DNA of 41,452 bases from Bradyrhizobium manausense (GTDB taxonomy: Bacteria > Pseudomonadota > Alphaproteobacteria > Rhizobiales > Xanthobacteraceae), in the NCBI RefSeq assembly GCF_001440035.1, contig NZ_LJYG01000054.1, forward strand, positions 1 to 41,452. Direction: 5' to 3'. Below the pieces are notes generated by a model. It saw only the letters and a program-made list of their open reading frames with translations. It made no database searches and was not told the DNA's origin. Position 1 is the first letter of the stretch. Each line of letters opens with the position of its first letter. Of the stretch, positions 19,029-27,870 are shown piece after piece. Made by a program: the position numbers and the translations under genes.

Positions 19029-19726
19029 GCGGCCTTTTCCAGATGCGCCGTGAGGCCTGCAAACAGCCCGCGGCCGTCGGTGCAGCCCATGATGTCTTCG
19101 ACGTGGTTTTCCGGATGCGGCATCATGCCGAGCACGTTGCCCTTGTCGTTGAGAAGGCCGGCAATGGAATGCGCCGCACCGTTGATGTTGTTGGCCTCGT
19201 CGACCACGCCATCAGCCGAGCAGTAACGATAGAGCACCCGCCCCTCGCCCTCGATGCGCTTGATGGTCTCTTCATCCGCCTCGTAATTGCCCTCGCCATG
19301 GGCGACCGGCACGCGGATGACCTGGCCGGCATTGTAGCCACGCGTAAACGGCGTGTCGGAACGCTCGACGCGCAGATGCACGTCCTTGCAGATGAATTTC
19401 AGCCGCGCATTGCGCATCAGCACGCCCGGCAGCAGGCCGGACTCGCAGAGGATCTGGAAGCCGTTGCAGACGCCGAGCACGAGGCCGCCCTTGGCCGCAT
19501 AGTCGCGCACCGCATCCATCACCGGCGCCCGCGCCGCGATCGCGCCACAGCGCAAGTAATCGCCGTAGGAGAAGCCGCCTGGCACGACGACGAGGTCGGT
19601 GCCCGCAGGCAGCGAGGTCTCGGCATGCCACACCATCGCCGGCTCATGGCCCGAGATCAGCCTCAACGCTCGCGCCATGTCGCGCTCGCGGTTGATGCCG
19701 GGGAAGACGAGGATGGCGGCTTTCAT
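19025..19726 (-). CDS. purQ: Phosphoribosylformylglycinamidine synthase, glutaminase subunit PurQ
   Basis: Class I glutamine amidotransferase that supplies ammonia to PurL. 233 residues from ATG 19726 ([14 protein letters not shown]). The nucleophile is C87 in [13 protein letters not shown] and the His-Glu pair is H204/E206 in [25 protein letters not shown] is typical of PurQ. No strong ribosome-binding site is visible. Its last bases overlap the start of the Bug-type gene. purS and purC lie further upstream on the same strand, beyond corA, which is on the opposite strand. Confidence 0.95.
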   Translation of the reverse strand: MKAAILVFPGINRERDMARALRLISGHEPAMVWHAETSLPAGTDLVVVPGGFSYGDYLRCGAIAARAPVMDAVRDYAAKGGLVLGVCNGFQILCESGLLPGVLMRNARLKFICKDVHLRVERSDTPFTRGYNAGQVIRVPVAHGEGNYEADEETIKRIEGEGRVLYRYCSADGVVDEANNINGAAHSIAGLLNDKGNVLGMMPHPENHVEDIMGCTDGRGLFAGLTAHLEKAA

Positions 19727-19825
19727 GCTTCGGGTTCCGACGATGGCTGGAATCGGTGGCCTGGCGGCCAATTCGTCAGGAGACATAGCCATTTGACCGG
19801 AATTTTACCAGTGCTAGCCTTGCGC

Positions 19826-19846
19826 AATGGCCTTGTACACAGGCCA
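19826..19846 (+). repeat. Short inverted repeat upstream of corA
   Basis: ATGGCCT-TGTACAC-AGGCCAT: a perfect 7-base-pair inverted repeat with a 7-base centre, 45 bases before the chosen corA start, in the region shared with purQ. It could be an operator or a leader hairpin; nothing else identifies it. Confidence 0.35.
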
Positions 19847-19890
19847 TAGCCAGGGCGGGTGAGCCCAACGATTTGCCCGGGATCGATGCC

Positions 19891-20907
19891 ATGAATGTCC
19901 CGTCACGGCCCACCTCTGCTGCCCAACCGGTGCCCACCGAGGGCGTCGTCGCTGCCGGCGCCTATGTCGACGGCAGGCGCGTCGCCAATATCGCCATCAG
20001 CGAGGCCTCGAGCTGGCGGGCCAAGCCCGGCCACGTGGTCTGGATCGGATTGCACGAGCCCGACATGGCGCTGCTTGCCGCCGTGCAGAAGCAGTTCGAC
20101 CTGCACGAACTCGCCATCGAAGACGCCAACCACGCCCATCAGCGACCGAAGATCGAGCAATATGGCGAGGCCCTATTCATCGTCGCGCGCACAGCGCAAC
20201 TGATCGAGGGCCGGATCGCCTTCGGCGAGACCCACATCTTCGTCGGCGAAGGCTATCTGGTCTCGGTGCGTCATGGCCCTTCGACGTCCTACACACCGGT
20301 GCGCGAGCGCTGCGAAAGCTGTCCGCGGGCGCTCGCCCGCGGCGAGGACTACATCCTCTATGCGATCCTCGATTTCATCGTCGACAATTACTCGCCCGTG
20401 CTCGAGAGCATTCACGACGAGGTCGAGGGCATCGAGGACGACGTGCTCTCCAAGCCGATCACCAAGGCGCAGATCGAGCGCCTGTACATGCTCCGCCGCG
20501 ACCTCTTGCGGCTTCGCAACGCGATCGGGCCTTTGGTCGAAGTCTGCCGCCGGCTGGAGCATGACGAGCTGTCGATGGTGCGGCAGGCCATGCAACCGCT
20601 GTTCCGCGACGTCACCGACCACGTCCGCAACATCCAGGAGCGCATCGATTCCATGCGCGAGGTGCTGGCCTTCGCGTTCGAGGCGAGCCTTTTGGTCGGC
20701 CAGGCGCAGGAGACGGCGGTGTCGAAGAAGCTCGCCTCATGGCTTGCGATCCTCGCCGTCCCCACTGCCGTCGCCGGCATCTACGGGATGAACTTCAAAT
20801 ACATCCCCGAGCTGCAATGGGAGTACAGCTACTTCGTCGTCATGGGGCTGATGGCGCTCGCCTGCGCCGGCCTGTACTGGCGCTTCCGCCGCGTCGGCTG
20901 GCTGTGA
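19891..20907 (+). CDS. corA: CorA-family divalent cation transporter
   Basis: Inner-membrane Mg2+/Co2+ channel of the CorA/MIT family, 338 residues from ATG 19891. A long acidic and helical cytoplasmic N-terminal domain (RHGPSTSYTPVRERCE, then the stalk helix region IERLYMLRRDLLRLRNAIGPL) leads to two C-terminal membrane helices. The first ends with the filter motif YGMNF, and the loop KYIPELQWEY precedes the second. The length and GMN motif are standard. An in-frame TTG six codons earlier is possible but less likely. Confidence 0.93.
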   Translation: MNVPSRPTSAAQPVPTEGVVAAGAYVDGRRVANIAISEASSWRAKPGHVVWIGLHEPDMALLAAVQKQFDLHELAIEDANHAHQRPKIEQYGEALFIVARTAQLIEGRIAFGETHIFVGEGYLVSVRHGPSTSYTPVRERCESCPRALARGEDYILYAILDFIVDNYSPVLESIHDEVEGIEDDVLSKPITKAQIERLYMLRRDLLRLRNAIGPLVEVCRRLEHDELSMVRQAMQPLFRDVTDHVRNIQERIDSMREVLAFAFEASLLVGQAQETAVSKKLASWLAILAVPTAVAGIYGMNFKYIPELQWEYSYFVVMGLMALACAGLYWRFRRVGWL

Positions 20908-20928
20908 GGCGAGCAGCTTGGTAGCCCG

Positions 20929-21045
20929 GTAGCCCGGATGGAGCCAACGGGTCGGCGCGAAGCGCCGCCCGATGACAGGCTCCGCGCAATCCGGGGGCTC
21001 CGTCGCCGATAGCCCCGGATTTCGCTTCGCTGCATCCGGGCTACG
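20929..21045. repeat. Palindromic repeat, GTAGCCCGGATGGAG family, copy 3 with internal insertion
   Basis: Same outer arms as the copies at 6368 and 15036, but the left half carries about 37 extra bases that form their own hairpin: GGAGCC / GGCTCC clamps around CGGGTCGGCGC-GAA-GCGCCGCCCG. The usual AATCCGGG / CCCGGATT inner pair is present after it. It separates convergent corA and purS. Confidence 0.85.
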
Positions 21046-21058
21046 GGTGCAGCATCAC

Positions 21059-21298
21059 TCAGACGATCTCGACGCGGTAGTTCTCGATCACGGTATTCGC
21101 CAGCAGCTTGTCGGCGGCGTCCTTCAGCGCTGCTTGGGCCTTGGCCTTGTCGGCGCCGGCGAGCTCGATGTCGAACACCTTGCCCTGGCGGACGCTGGCG
21201 ACGCCGTCGATGCCGAGCGACTTCAGCGCGCCTTCGATGGCCTTGCCCTGCGGATCGAGGATGCCCGTCTTCAGGGTAACGGTAACACGTGCCTTCAC
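21059..21298 (-). CDS. purS: Phosphoribosylformylglycinamidine synthase subunit PurS
   Basis: 79-residue small subunit that bridges PurL and PurQ in the FGAM synthase complex. The sequence is the standard one: KARVTVTLKTGILDPQGKAI, GALKSLGIDGVASVRQGKVFDI, LLANTVIENYRVEI. It follows purC by 13 bases. Its presence confirms the split, three-subunit form of the enzyme. Confidence 0.95.
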   Translation of the reverse strand: MKARVTVTLKTGILDPQGKAIEGALKSLGIDGVASVRQGKVFDIELAGADKAKAQAALKDAADKLLANTVIENYRVEIV

Positions 21299-21311
21299 GT
21301 CGATATTCCTC

Positions 21312-22079
21312 TTAGCTCTTCACCAGCACGGGACCCGTGCCCTGCGGACGTTCGTTCTCCATGAGAATGCCGAGGCGCTTTGCCACTTCCGTGTAAGCCT
21401 CGAGCAGGCCGCCGAGATCCCTGCGGAAACGGTCCTTGTCGAGCTTCTCGTTCGACTTGATGTCCCACAGGCGGCAGCTGTCCGGCGAGATCTCGTCGGC
21501 GACGATGATGCGCATCATCTCGTTCTCGAACAGGCGCCCGCACTCCATCTTGAAGTCGACGAGGCGGATGCCGATGCCGAGGAAAAGGCCGGTGAGGAAA
21601 TCGTTGACGCGAATGGCGAGCGCCATGATGTCGTCGATCTCCTGGGGCGTGGCCCAGCCGAACGCGGTGATGTGCTCTTCCGACACCATGGGGTCGTTGA
21701 GCTGGTCGTTCTTGTAGTAGAACTCGATGATCGAACGGGGCAGCTGGGTGCCCTCCTCGATGCCGAGGCGCTGCGACAGCGAGCCGGCGGCGACGTTCCG
21801 CACCACCACTTCCAGCGGCACGATCTCGACCTCGCGAATCAACTGCTCGCGCATGTTGAGGCGGCGGATGAAGTGGGTCGGCACCCCGATGTCGTTGAGG
21901 TGCTGAAACAGGTACTCCGAGATCCGGTTGTTGAGGACACCCTTGCCCTCGATCACCTGATGCTTTTTGGCATTGAACGCGGTGGCGTCGTCCTTGAAGT
22001 GCTGGATCAGGGTACCGGGCTCGGGACCTTCGTAAAGAACCTTTGCCTTGCCTTCATAAATGCGACGCCGACGGCTCAT
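21312..22079 (-). CDS. purC: SAICAR synthetase
   Basis: Phosphoribosylaminoimidazole-succinocarboxamide synthase, which joins aspartate to CAIR with ATP. 255 residues from ATG 22079 ([18 protein letters not shown]). Visible landmarks are the ATP-binding [20 protein letters not shown], the [14 protein letters not shown] box and [14 protein letters not shown] / [13 protein letters not shown]. An in-frame ATG at 22109 would add ten residues ([10 protein letters not shown]) and has GGAG 12 bases upstream, so that start is not excluded. First gene of the purC-purS pair. Confidence 0.95.
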   Translation of the reverse strand: MSRRRRIYEGKAKVLYEGPEPGTLIQHFKDDATAFNAKKHQVIEGKGVLNNRISEYLFQHLNDIGVPTHFIRRLNMREQLIREVEIVPLEVVVRNVAAGSLSQRLGIEEGTQLPRSIIEFYYKNDQLNDPMVSEEHITAFGWATPQEIDDIMALAIRVNDFLTGLFLGIGIRLVDFKMECGRLFENEMMRIIVADEISPDSCRLWDIKSNEKLDKDRFRRDLGGLLEAYTEVAKRLGILMENERPQGTGPVLVKS

Positions 22080-22109
22080 TGGGATGTACCGTGTTTTGTT
22101 GAAATCCAT

Positions 22110-22570
22110 GTATTTGGTGTGCTCCGGTTACCAGGTTACGACCCACAGCGGAGCTGCCGTGAACGGCTGGGAACCCATCTATAACCCAAGGAAAACCCGA
22201 GGAAACAGAACGGGAACCAAGCCTTCAGGCAACCTATCCGATTGGCTGTCTCAGCACAATCGATCCGGCCCATCCGACGCTGACTTATACCGCCTTGCCT
22301 GCGGCTTTACGGCTCGTTGTTTCGCCGATCCTGCCCTTTATCTAGGCATGCGCAGGGCCCCTCGCAACGAGGGCCGCCTCGAATCGCTGGCTGGGTGACG
22401 GCCACGGTCCGGGCGGCGAAATTGGCCATGATCTTGCGCAGGACGTCCCGTCGGGATGAGCGATCTGGTCGCGGTCGCGGCGGCCGAAGTGAAGGCCGGC
22501 AAGTAAGCTTAACAGCGAGCGGCGGGCTGCTGGTCCTCCCGGGCTTGCAGCCGGCCCCCGGCGGTGCCAA
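22110..22570. other. Long spacer between purC and purB
   Basis: About 460 bases holding the divergent start regions of purC and purB. No intact gene was found on either strand. A possible decayed DUF1476 3' end lies at 22395-22506. GC-rich short inverted repeats occur (for example GCAGGGCCCCTCGC...GAGGGCC around 22351-22375), without a clear terminator or promoter. Confidence 0.5.
22395..22506 (+). pseudogene. Possible remnant of a DUF1476 (ATPase inhibitor zeta-like) gene
   Basis: Translation gives a LRRT-like piece (22434-22445), a 10-base interruption (22446-22455), then MSDLVAVAAAEVKAGK and a stop at 22504-22506. Removing the interruption gives LRRTMSDLVAVAAAEVKAGK, which resembles the C terminus of DUF1476 proteins as I recall them. 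A DUF1476 gene is commonly found beside purC in rhizobia. The upstream part is not recognisable. This is a low-confidence reading that needs a profile search. Confidence 0.25.
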
Positions 22571-24010
22571 ATGGGCGGCATGTCTCAGGATCACATCTCC
22601 AACGTCCTCGCCCAACGCTACGCCTCGCCTGCCATGCGCGCCATCTGGAGCGGCGAAGGCAAGGTCCGCCTCGAACGCGACTACTGGATCGCCGTGCTGA
22701 AAGGCCAGCGCGACCTTGGTATCCCGGTGCCAGATGGCGTGATCGAGGCTTATGAGCGCGTCAAGGACCAGGTCGACCTCGACTCCATCATGCGGCGCGA
22801 GCGCATCACCCGCCACGACGTCAAGGCCCGGATCGAGGAGTTCTGCGATCTCGCCGGTCACGAGCACCTGCACAAGGGCATGACCAGCCGCGACCTCACC
22901 GAGAACGTCGAGCAGCTCCAGGTCTATCGCGGGCTCCAGCTGATCGAGACCAAGAGCATCGCCGCCCTCATTCGCTTTGCCAAGCACGCCAAGCAATTCC
23001 GCGACATGCCGTTCACGGCGCGCACGCACAACGTCGCCGCACAGGTCACCACGCTCGGCAAGCGCATCGCCATGTTCGGCGAGGAAATGCTGGTGGCGCA
23101 TCGGAGCCTCGTCAGCGTGCTCGACAGCTATCCCGCGCGCGGCCTGAAGGGCGCCGTCGGCACCAGGCTCGACCAGATCACTTTGTTCAACGGCGACGCC
23201 GGCAAGGCGCGCGCGCTCGAGCAGCGCATTCTCGTCCATCTCGGCCTGCCCAGGAGTTTTGACGCAGTCGGCCAGGTCTATCCGCGCAGCCTCGACTTCC
23301 GCGCCGTCAGCGTGTTGACCGAGCTTGCCAGCGGTCCCGGCAATTTCGCCAAGACGCTGCGCCTGATGGCGGGCCATGAGCTCGCCAGCGAAGGCTTTGC
23401 CAAGGGCCAGGTCGGCTCGTCCGCGATGCCGCACAAGATGAACAGCCGCTCCTGCGAGCGCATCAACGGCCTGCATGTGGTGCTGAAGGGCTATCTCGCG
23501 ATGGCCGCAGGGCTCGCCGGCGACCAGTGGAACGAAGGCGACGTCTCCTGCTCGGTGGTCCGCCGCGTCATGCTGCCGGATGCGTTCCTGGCCATGGACG
23601 GCCTGCTCGAGACCCTGCTCTCGGTGCTCGACCAGATGGAAATTTTCGACGCCGTCGTCGCCACCGAGCTCAACCGCTATCTGCCCTTCCTCCTCACCAC
23701 CACCGTGATGATGGAAGCGGTGAAGAAGGGCGCGGGCCGCGAAGGCGCGCATGAGGCGATCAAGGAGCACGCGGTCGCGGCCATCAGAGACCTGCGCACC
23801 GGCAAGGTCGTGCAGAACGATCTGCTCAAGCGTCTCGCCGCCGACCAGCGCCTCGGCCTCAGCGAAGCCGAGCTCGCCCGCGTGCTCGAGCACGGCCGCG
23901 CCAATTCCGGCGACGCCGGCGCCCAGGTCGATTATTTCGCCGAGCAGGTCGACGCGCTGGCCAAGGCGAAACCTGAAGCCGCCAAGTACACGCCGGGTGC
24001 GATTCTCTAG
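22571..24010 (+). CDS. purB: Adenylosuccinate lyase, actinobacterial-like type
   Basis: Fumarase-superfamily lyase acting twice in purine synthesis (SAICAR to AICAR, adenylosuccinate to AMP). 479 residues. The superfamily signature is GQVGSSAMPHKMN, with the catalytic Ser in that loop, and GMTSRDLTENVEQ and ARTHNVAAQVTTLGKR also fit. Its sequence and length look like mycobacterial PurB (NVLAxRYAS..., GHEHxHKGMTSRDLTENVEQ) and not like the usual alphaproteobacterial PurB of about 435 residues that begins MIPRYSRPEM. A second ATG three codons in (22580) is an alternative start. Another purB may exist elsewhere in the genome. Confidence 0.9.
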   Translation: MGGMSQDHISNVLAQRYASPAMRAIWSGEGKVRLERDYWIAVLKGQRDLGIPVPDGVIEAYERVKDQVDLDSIMRRERITRHDVKARIEEFCDLAGHEHLHKGMTSRDLTENVEQLQVYRGLQLIETKSIAALIRFAKHAKQFRDMPFTARTHNVAAQVTTLGKRIAMFGEEMLVAHRSLVSVLDSYPARGLKGAVGTRLDQITLFNGDAGKARALEQRILVHLGLPRSFDAVGQVYPRSLDFRAVSVLTELASGPGNFAKTLRLMAGHELASEGFAKGQVGSSAMPHKMNSRSCERINGLHVVLKGYLAMAAGLAGDQWNEGDVSCSVVRRVMLPDAFLAMDGLLETLLSVLDQMEIFDAVVATELNRYLPFLLTTTVMMEAVKKGAGREGAHEAIKEHAVAAIRDLRTGKVVQNDLLKRLAADQRLGLSEAELARVLEHGRANSGDAGAQVDYFAEQVDALAKAKPEAAKYTPGAIL

Positions 24011-24068
24011 CGAATGGTGAGTAGCGAGTAGCGAATGGTTGGAGTCCACTCGCAATTCGCCACTCGCC
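24011..24068. repeat. Imperfect inverted repeat between convergent purB and cynS
   Basis: GCGAGTAGCGAATGG (plus a preceding partial copy GCGAATGGTGAGTA) is partly mirrored by CCACTCGCAATTCGCCACTCGCC. It is the kind of short GCGAATRGYGAGT repeat seen between genes in these genomes and may end transcription from both sides. Confidence 0.6.
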
Positions 24069-24071
24069 CCC

Positions 24072-24560
24072 TCAACCCTCCTTGAACCCGTACTCCGGCA
24101 CGTTGCCGCTGGCGCCGTAATATTTGTACGGCAGGAACTTGCCTGACATCGTGATCTTGACGCGATCGCCCTTCGGGTTGGCGACGCGCTCGATGCCCAT
24201 GTCGAAATCGATCGCCGACATGATGCCATCGCCGAACTCTTCCTCGATCAACGCCTTCCAGGCCGGACCATTCACCATCACCATCTCGTAGAAGCGGTAG
24301 ATCAAGGGATCGGTCGGCGGCATCGGCGTGCCGGTGCCGCGCATCGGCACCTCGTTGAGCATCGCGATCTCGGCCTTCGACAGGCCGAACAGCTCGCCGG
24401 CGTTCGCGGCCTGCGGCTTGGTCAATTTCATCTGGCCCATGATCGCGCCGACGATCAGCACCTCGGAATAGCCGCCGATCTTCTCGCAGATGTGCTTCCA
24501 GCTCCAGCCCTTCTCGCGCTTGATGTCGAGCAGTTTTTCGGTGAGGTCTTCGCGTTTCAT
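24072..24560 (-). CDS. cynS: Cyanase (cyanate hydratase)
   Basis: Decamer-forming enzyme that converts cyanate and bicarbonate to carbamate, hence ammonia and CO2. 162 residues, slightly longer than the E. coli enzyme. The catalytic residues align by motif: R89 and E92 in LIYRFYEMVMVNG, S115 in DGIMSAIDFD. The N-terminal helical DNA-binding-like domain is present (LLDIKREKGWSWKHICEKIGG). It is the last gene of the transporter operon, 13 bases after the ATPase gene. No carbonic anhydrase (cynT) is visible. Confidence 0.96.
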   Translation of the reverse strand: MKREDLTEKLLDIKREKGWSWKHICEKIGGYSEVLIVGAIMGQMKLTKPQAANAGELFGLSKAEIAMLNEVPMRGTGTPMPPTDPLIYRFYEMVMVNGPAWKALIEEEFGDGIMSAIDFDMGIERVANPKGDRVKITMSGKFLPYKYYGASGNVPEYGFKEG

Positions 24561-24573
24561 GTCGGTCTCCTTG

Positions 24574-25500
24574 TTAGGCGCTCAATCCGGGATTGGTCCC
24601 GGGTGTCCGGATCTGTCGTTGCTGCTCTTCACTGCCCGAGGCGATCGTCAGTCCGGGCTTGCCGATGTGCACGGTCGGCACGTTGCGCGGATCGTGATCA
24701 GGCTGCTCGGCCACAAAGGTCTTACTGCGCGTCACCAGGAAATCGATGATGTGGTTGCGCAGCGCGTAATAGAGCGGATGGCGGTGCAGGTCGGTGCGGG
24801 CGCGATCCCTCGGCAACGGGTTCTCGACGACCTCTGCCAGCATTGCACCCGGGCCATTGGTCATCAGGAAAATCTTGTCGGCGAGATAGATCGCCTCGTC
24901 GACGTCGTGGGTGATCATGAATGCGGTCTGCCCGGTCTGAAGGCAAATCCGCCGCACCTCGTCCTGGAGCGTGCCGCGCGTCAGCGCATCGAGCGCCGAG
25001 AACGGCTCGTCCATCAGCATCATCTTCGGCGTGATCGACAGCGCTCGCGCGATGCCGACGCGCTGCTTCATGCCGCCGGAGAGTTCGGACGGTCGCTTGT
25101 GTTCCGAACCCGTCAGGCCGACGAGATCGATAAAGGTCTGGGTATGCGTCTTGACCTTGGCGCGGTCCCAGCTCCGCCATTTCGAGCTCACGGCATAGGC
25201 GACGTTGCCGAGCACGGTCCGCCACGGCAGCAGCGCGTGGCTCTGGAAGATCACGGCGCGGTCGAGGCTGGTGCCCGATATCGCCTGCCCATCGACGATG
25301 ACGGCACCTTCGCTCGGCGCATCCAGGCCGGCGAGGATGTTGAGCACCGTGGTCTTGCCGCAGCCGGAATGGCCGATCACGCAAGCGAACTCGCCGCGCG
25401 CCATCGACAGCCAGAGATTTTCGAAGATCGTCGTCGTGGCACCGCCCGAGCCTGGATAGCGCTTCGCGATTCCTTCGATGGAGATGAATTTGTCGGTCAC
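24574..25500 (-). CDS. ABC transporter ATPase, nitrate/cyanate/taurine type
   Basis: 308-residue cytoplasmic ATPase. Walker A is GHSGCGKT (43-50), the Q-loop is IFQSHALLPW (85-94), the ABC signature LSGGMKQR (140-147), Walker B MLMDEP (161-166) and the H-loop MITHDVDEA. The sequence is of the NrtD/SsuB/TauB class. A tail of about 60 residues after the core lacks a recognisable domain. It starts 3 bases after the permease stop codon and precedes cynS, so cyanate is the likeliest cargo, with nitrate or another small anion as an alternative. Confidence 0.9.
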   Translation of the reverse strand: MTDKFISIEGIAKRYPGSGGATTTIFENLWLSMARGEFACVIGHSGCGKTTVLNILAGLDAPSEGAVIVDGQAISGTSLDRAVIFQSHALLPWRTVLGNVAYAVSSKWRSWDRAKVKTHTQTFIDLVGLTGSEHKRPSELSGGMKQRVGIARALSITPKMMLMDEPFSALDALTRGTLQDEVRRICLQTGQTAFMITHDVDEAIYLADKIFLMTNGPGAMLAEVVENPLPRDRARTDLHRHPLYYALRNHIIDFLVTRSKTFVAEQPDHDPRNVPTVHIGKPGLTIASGSEEQQRQIRTPGTNPGLSA

Positions 25501-25503
25501 GGC

Positions 25504-26343
25504 CTACTCCGGAAACGTAACCATGCGCGTGAAGCGCGCGAGGATCTGATCGAGCAGCATGCCGACGATTCCGATCAAGAGGATCGCGATGATCACGTTG
25601 GTGATCGAGAGATTGTTCCACTCGTTCCAGACGAAGTAACCGATGCCGGTGCCGCCGACGAGCATCTCGGCGGCGACAATGACGAGCCAGGCAATGCCGA
25701 TCGAGATGCGCATGCCGGTCAGGATGGTCGGCGCCGCCGCCGGCAGGATCACCGTGAAGGCCCGCCTGATGGTGCCGACCTCCAGCGTGCGCGCCACGTT
25801 GATCCATTCCTTGCGCACGCTCGCGACACCGAAGACGGTGTTGAGCAGCATCGGCCAGATCGAGCAGATGAAGATGACGAAGATCGCGGAGATCGAGGAA
25901 TCCTTGATGGTGTAGAGCGCAAGCGGCATCCAGGCGAGCGGCGAGATCGGCTTCAGCACCTGGATGAACGGGTCGAGTGCCCGGCTCAGCAGTGGCGACA
26001 TGCCGATCAGGAATCCGAGCGGAATGGCGACGAGCACCGCCATCAGGTAGCCGGTACCGACGCGCGCGATGGAATAGGCGAGTTGGATGCCGAGCCCCTT
26101 GTCGTTCGGCCCGTTGTCGTAAAACGGCCGCTTGAGGTGCTCCCACAGCTTGGCGCCGACGTCGAGCGGGCCGGGCATCGCCGACTTTCCTTGTGTCGCC
26201 GTCAGGCCCATCAGCTTGGCGTATTCAGGGCTCATGGTTGCAACGGATGCCGTCGATCGTGTGGCGAGGTACCAGATGCCGAGGAACGCAGCCAGCAGCG
26301 CGATCGAGACGAGGCCGGCGCGGAGGCGGAGGGAGGATGTCAT
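25504..26343 (-). CDS. ABC transporter permease, nitrate/cyanate type
   Basis: 279-residue inner-membrane permease of the NrtB/SsuC class, from ATG 26343 (MTSSLRLRAGLVSIALLAAFLGIWY). About six membrane helices are visible. The cytoplasmic EAA-like loop that docks the ATPase is in the region VARTLEVGTIRRAFTVILPAAAPTILTGMRISIG. GIAWLVIVAAEMLVGGTGIGYFVWN is highly typical of nitrate/taurine permeases. The gap to the upstream binding-protein gene is 44 bases, to the ATPase 3 bases. Confidence 0.92.
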   Translation of the reverse strand: MTSSLRLRAGLVSIALLAAFLGIWYLATRSTASVATMSPEYAKLMGLTATQGKSAMPGPLDVGAKLWEHLKRPFYDNGPNDKGLGIQLAYSIARVGTGYLMAVLVAIPLGFLIGMSPLLSRALDPFIQVLKPISPLAWMPLALYTIKDSSISAIFVIFICSIWPMLLNTVFGVASVRKEWINVARTLEVGTIRRAFTVILPAAAPTILTGMRISIGIAWLVIVAAEMLVGGTGIGYFVWNEWNNLSITNVIIAILLIGIVGMLLDQILARFTRMVTFPE

Positions 26344-26387
26344 CGTGCAAGCCCTCTCCCCACGTCGTCCCGGCCTAGTGCGCATGA

Positions 26388-27761
26388 TCACGATGCCTTC
26401 CTGATCTTGAAGCTCGCGACGTAATCCTCCGGCTTTTCCGGATCGAAATTCTTGCCCATCACCGCGAACGATTTGTAGCTGCTCCCCGGCGGAGTAAGCC
26501 CCATCTCGGTCATCAGCTTCTTGGTGTCTGTCGCCAGATACACCTGCTCGGCCACCGCCTTGTAGTCGACATCGCCCTTGATCTGGCCCCAGCGCTTCAT
26601 CTGCGTCAGCATCCACACCGCGAAGGACTGCCAGGGGAAAGGATCGAAATCGACGCGCTTTGCGTCGGTCTTCACCCCGCCGAGACCGTCGGCATAGGTG
26701 CCGGTCAGCACCTGTTCCAGCACCGTCACCGGCGCGTTGATGTAGTTGGCGGGTGCGATGGCTTCGGCGATCTGCTTGCGGTTCTCCGCCTTCGACGCGT
26801 AAGCGGTGGCATCGACGATGGCGCGCGTCAGCGCCGCAAAGCTGTTCGGCGCCGTCGTGATGAACTCGCGGCTGGCGGCAAAGCTGCAGCAGGGATGGCC
26901 GTCCCAGATCTCCTTCGACAGCAAATGCATGAAGCCGACGCCGTCATAGATTGCGCGCTGGCAGACATTGTCGGGCGCGAGGAAGCCGTCGATGTTGTCG
27001 GCGCGGAGGTTGGCGACCATCTCCGGCGGCGGCACCGAGCGAAGTTGCACGTCGGTATCAGGATCGAGCCCGTGCTCGGCGAGATAATAGCGCAACAGGT
27101 AATTGTGCATGGAATAGTCGAAGGGGATCGCGAACTTCAGCCCCTTCCAATCCTTCGGGTCGCGCTTGTCCTTGTGCTTGGTCGCGAGCACGATGCCCTG
27201 CCCGTTGATGTTCTCGATCGCGGGCACGGCAAAGGGAATGGCGTTGGCACCAAGGCCGAGCGAGATCGCAATCGGCATCGGCGCCAGCATGTGTGCTGCG
27301 TCGTATTCCTTGTTGATGGTCTTGTCGCGGATCACGGCCCAGCCGGCGGTCTTGACCACCTCGACGTTGAGACCGTGCTTTGAATAGAAGCCGAGCGGCG
27401 CCGCCATGATGATGGGCGTGGCGCAGGTGATCGGGATGAAGCCGACCTTGAGGTCCTTCTTCTCGGGCGCACCGGTGTCGGCGAACACCTCCGTTGCGGT
27501 CTTCAGCGGGAAGAATTGCGACAGTGCGGCAAGCGCGGTGGAGGCGCCGACCGATTTCAGGAAGGCGCGCCGCGCCGCATCCTGCGGAAACATCGCGCGC
27601 ATCACCGCAGACGCAACGACACCCTCGTAGCGCTTCTCCTCGCTCTCGACCGGGTCGCAAGCTGCCGCCTGCTCGTGCTCTGCCGCGGAACGATGCTGGC
27701 CACAGGCGCAACCGGCCCGAAGCTTGCGATCGGGATCAAACGGGTTGTCGAAAATGGACAT
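26388..27761 (-). CDS. NrtA/CmpA-type substrate-binding protein with Cys-rich N-terminal extension
   Basis: 457-residue binding protein of the nitrate/bicarbonate/cyanate class: [19 protein letters not shown] starts the mature domain near residue 102. Before it lies a twin-arginine-like signal, [19 protein letters not shown] (residues 63-81), so export by Tat is likely. Unusually, about 60 residues precede that signal and contain CACGQH and a further Cys (C18, C20, C35), a possible metal-binding patch on the cytoplasmic side. First gene of the cynS operon; AGGAGG precedes ATG 27761 by four bases and a sigma-54 promoter lies just upstream. Confidence 0.88.
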   Translation of the reverse strand: MSIFDNPFDPDRKLRAGCACGQHRSAAEHEQAAACDPVESEEKRYEGVVASAVMRAMFPQDAARRAFLKSVGASTALAALSQFFPLKTATEVFADTGAPEKKDLKVGFIPITCATPIIMAAPLGFYSKHGLNVEVVKTAGWAVIRDKTINKEYDAAHMLAPMPIAISLGLGANAIPFAVPAIENINGQGIVLATKHKDKRDPKDWKGLKFAIPFDYSMHNYLLRYYLAEHGLDPDTDVQLRSVPPPEMVANLRADNIDGFLAPDNVCQRAIYDGVGFMHLLSKEIWDGHPCCSFAASREFITTAPNSFAALTRAIVDATAYASKAENRKQIAEAIAPANYINAPVTVLEQVLTGTYADGLGGVKTDAKRVDFDPFPWQSFAVWMLTQMKRWGQIKGDVDYKAVAEQVYLATDTKKLMTEMGLTPPGSSYKSFAVMGKNFDPEKPEDYVASFKIRKAS

Positions 27762-27795
27762 CGGACCTCCTGCGCATCATTGCGAGCAAGAGTTC

Positions 27796-27811
27796 AGCAA
27801 GGAGCATGCCA
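27796..27811 (-). promoter_or_regulatory. Sigma-54 promoter of the cyanate transporter-cynS operon
   Basis: Read on the minus strand the sequence is TGGCATGCTCCTTGCT. It matches the sigma-54 consensus TGGCACG-N4-TTGCW except for one base, and the GG and GC pairs have exactly 10 bases between them. The predicted start site is near 27785, giving a leader of about 24 bases that contains the AGGAGG site of the binding-protein gene. An adjacent gene encodes a sigma-54 activator. Confidence 0.85.
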
Positions 27812-27870
27812 TGCCCTCGGCAGCGGCCAGCACCTTGATAACGCAGCGGTTTTCCCCTGACTTGGTCAAT

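Noticed and set aside
24490..26424. Long plus-strand open frame opposite the ABC ATPase and permease
   Set aside because: Antisense shadow; the minus strand shows complete ABC motifs and membrane helices.
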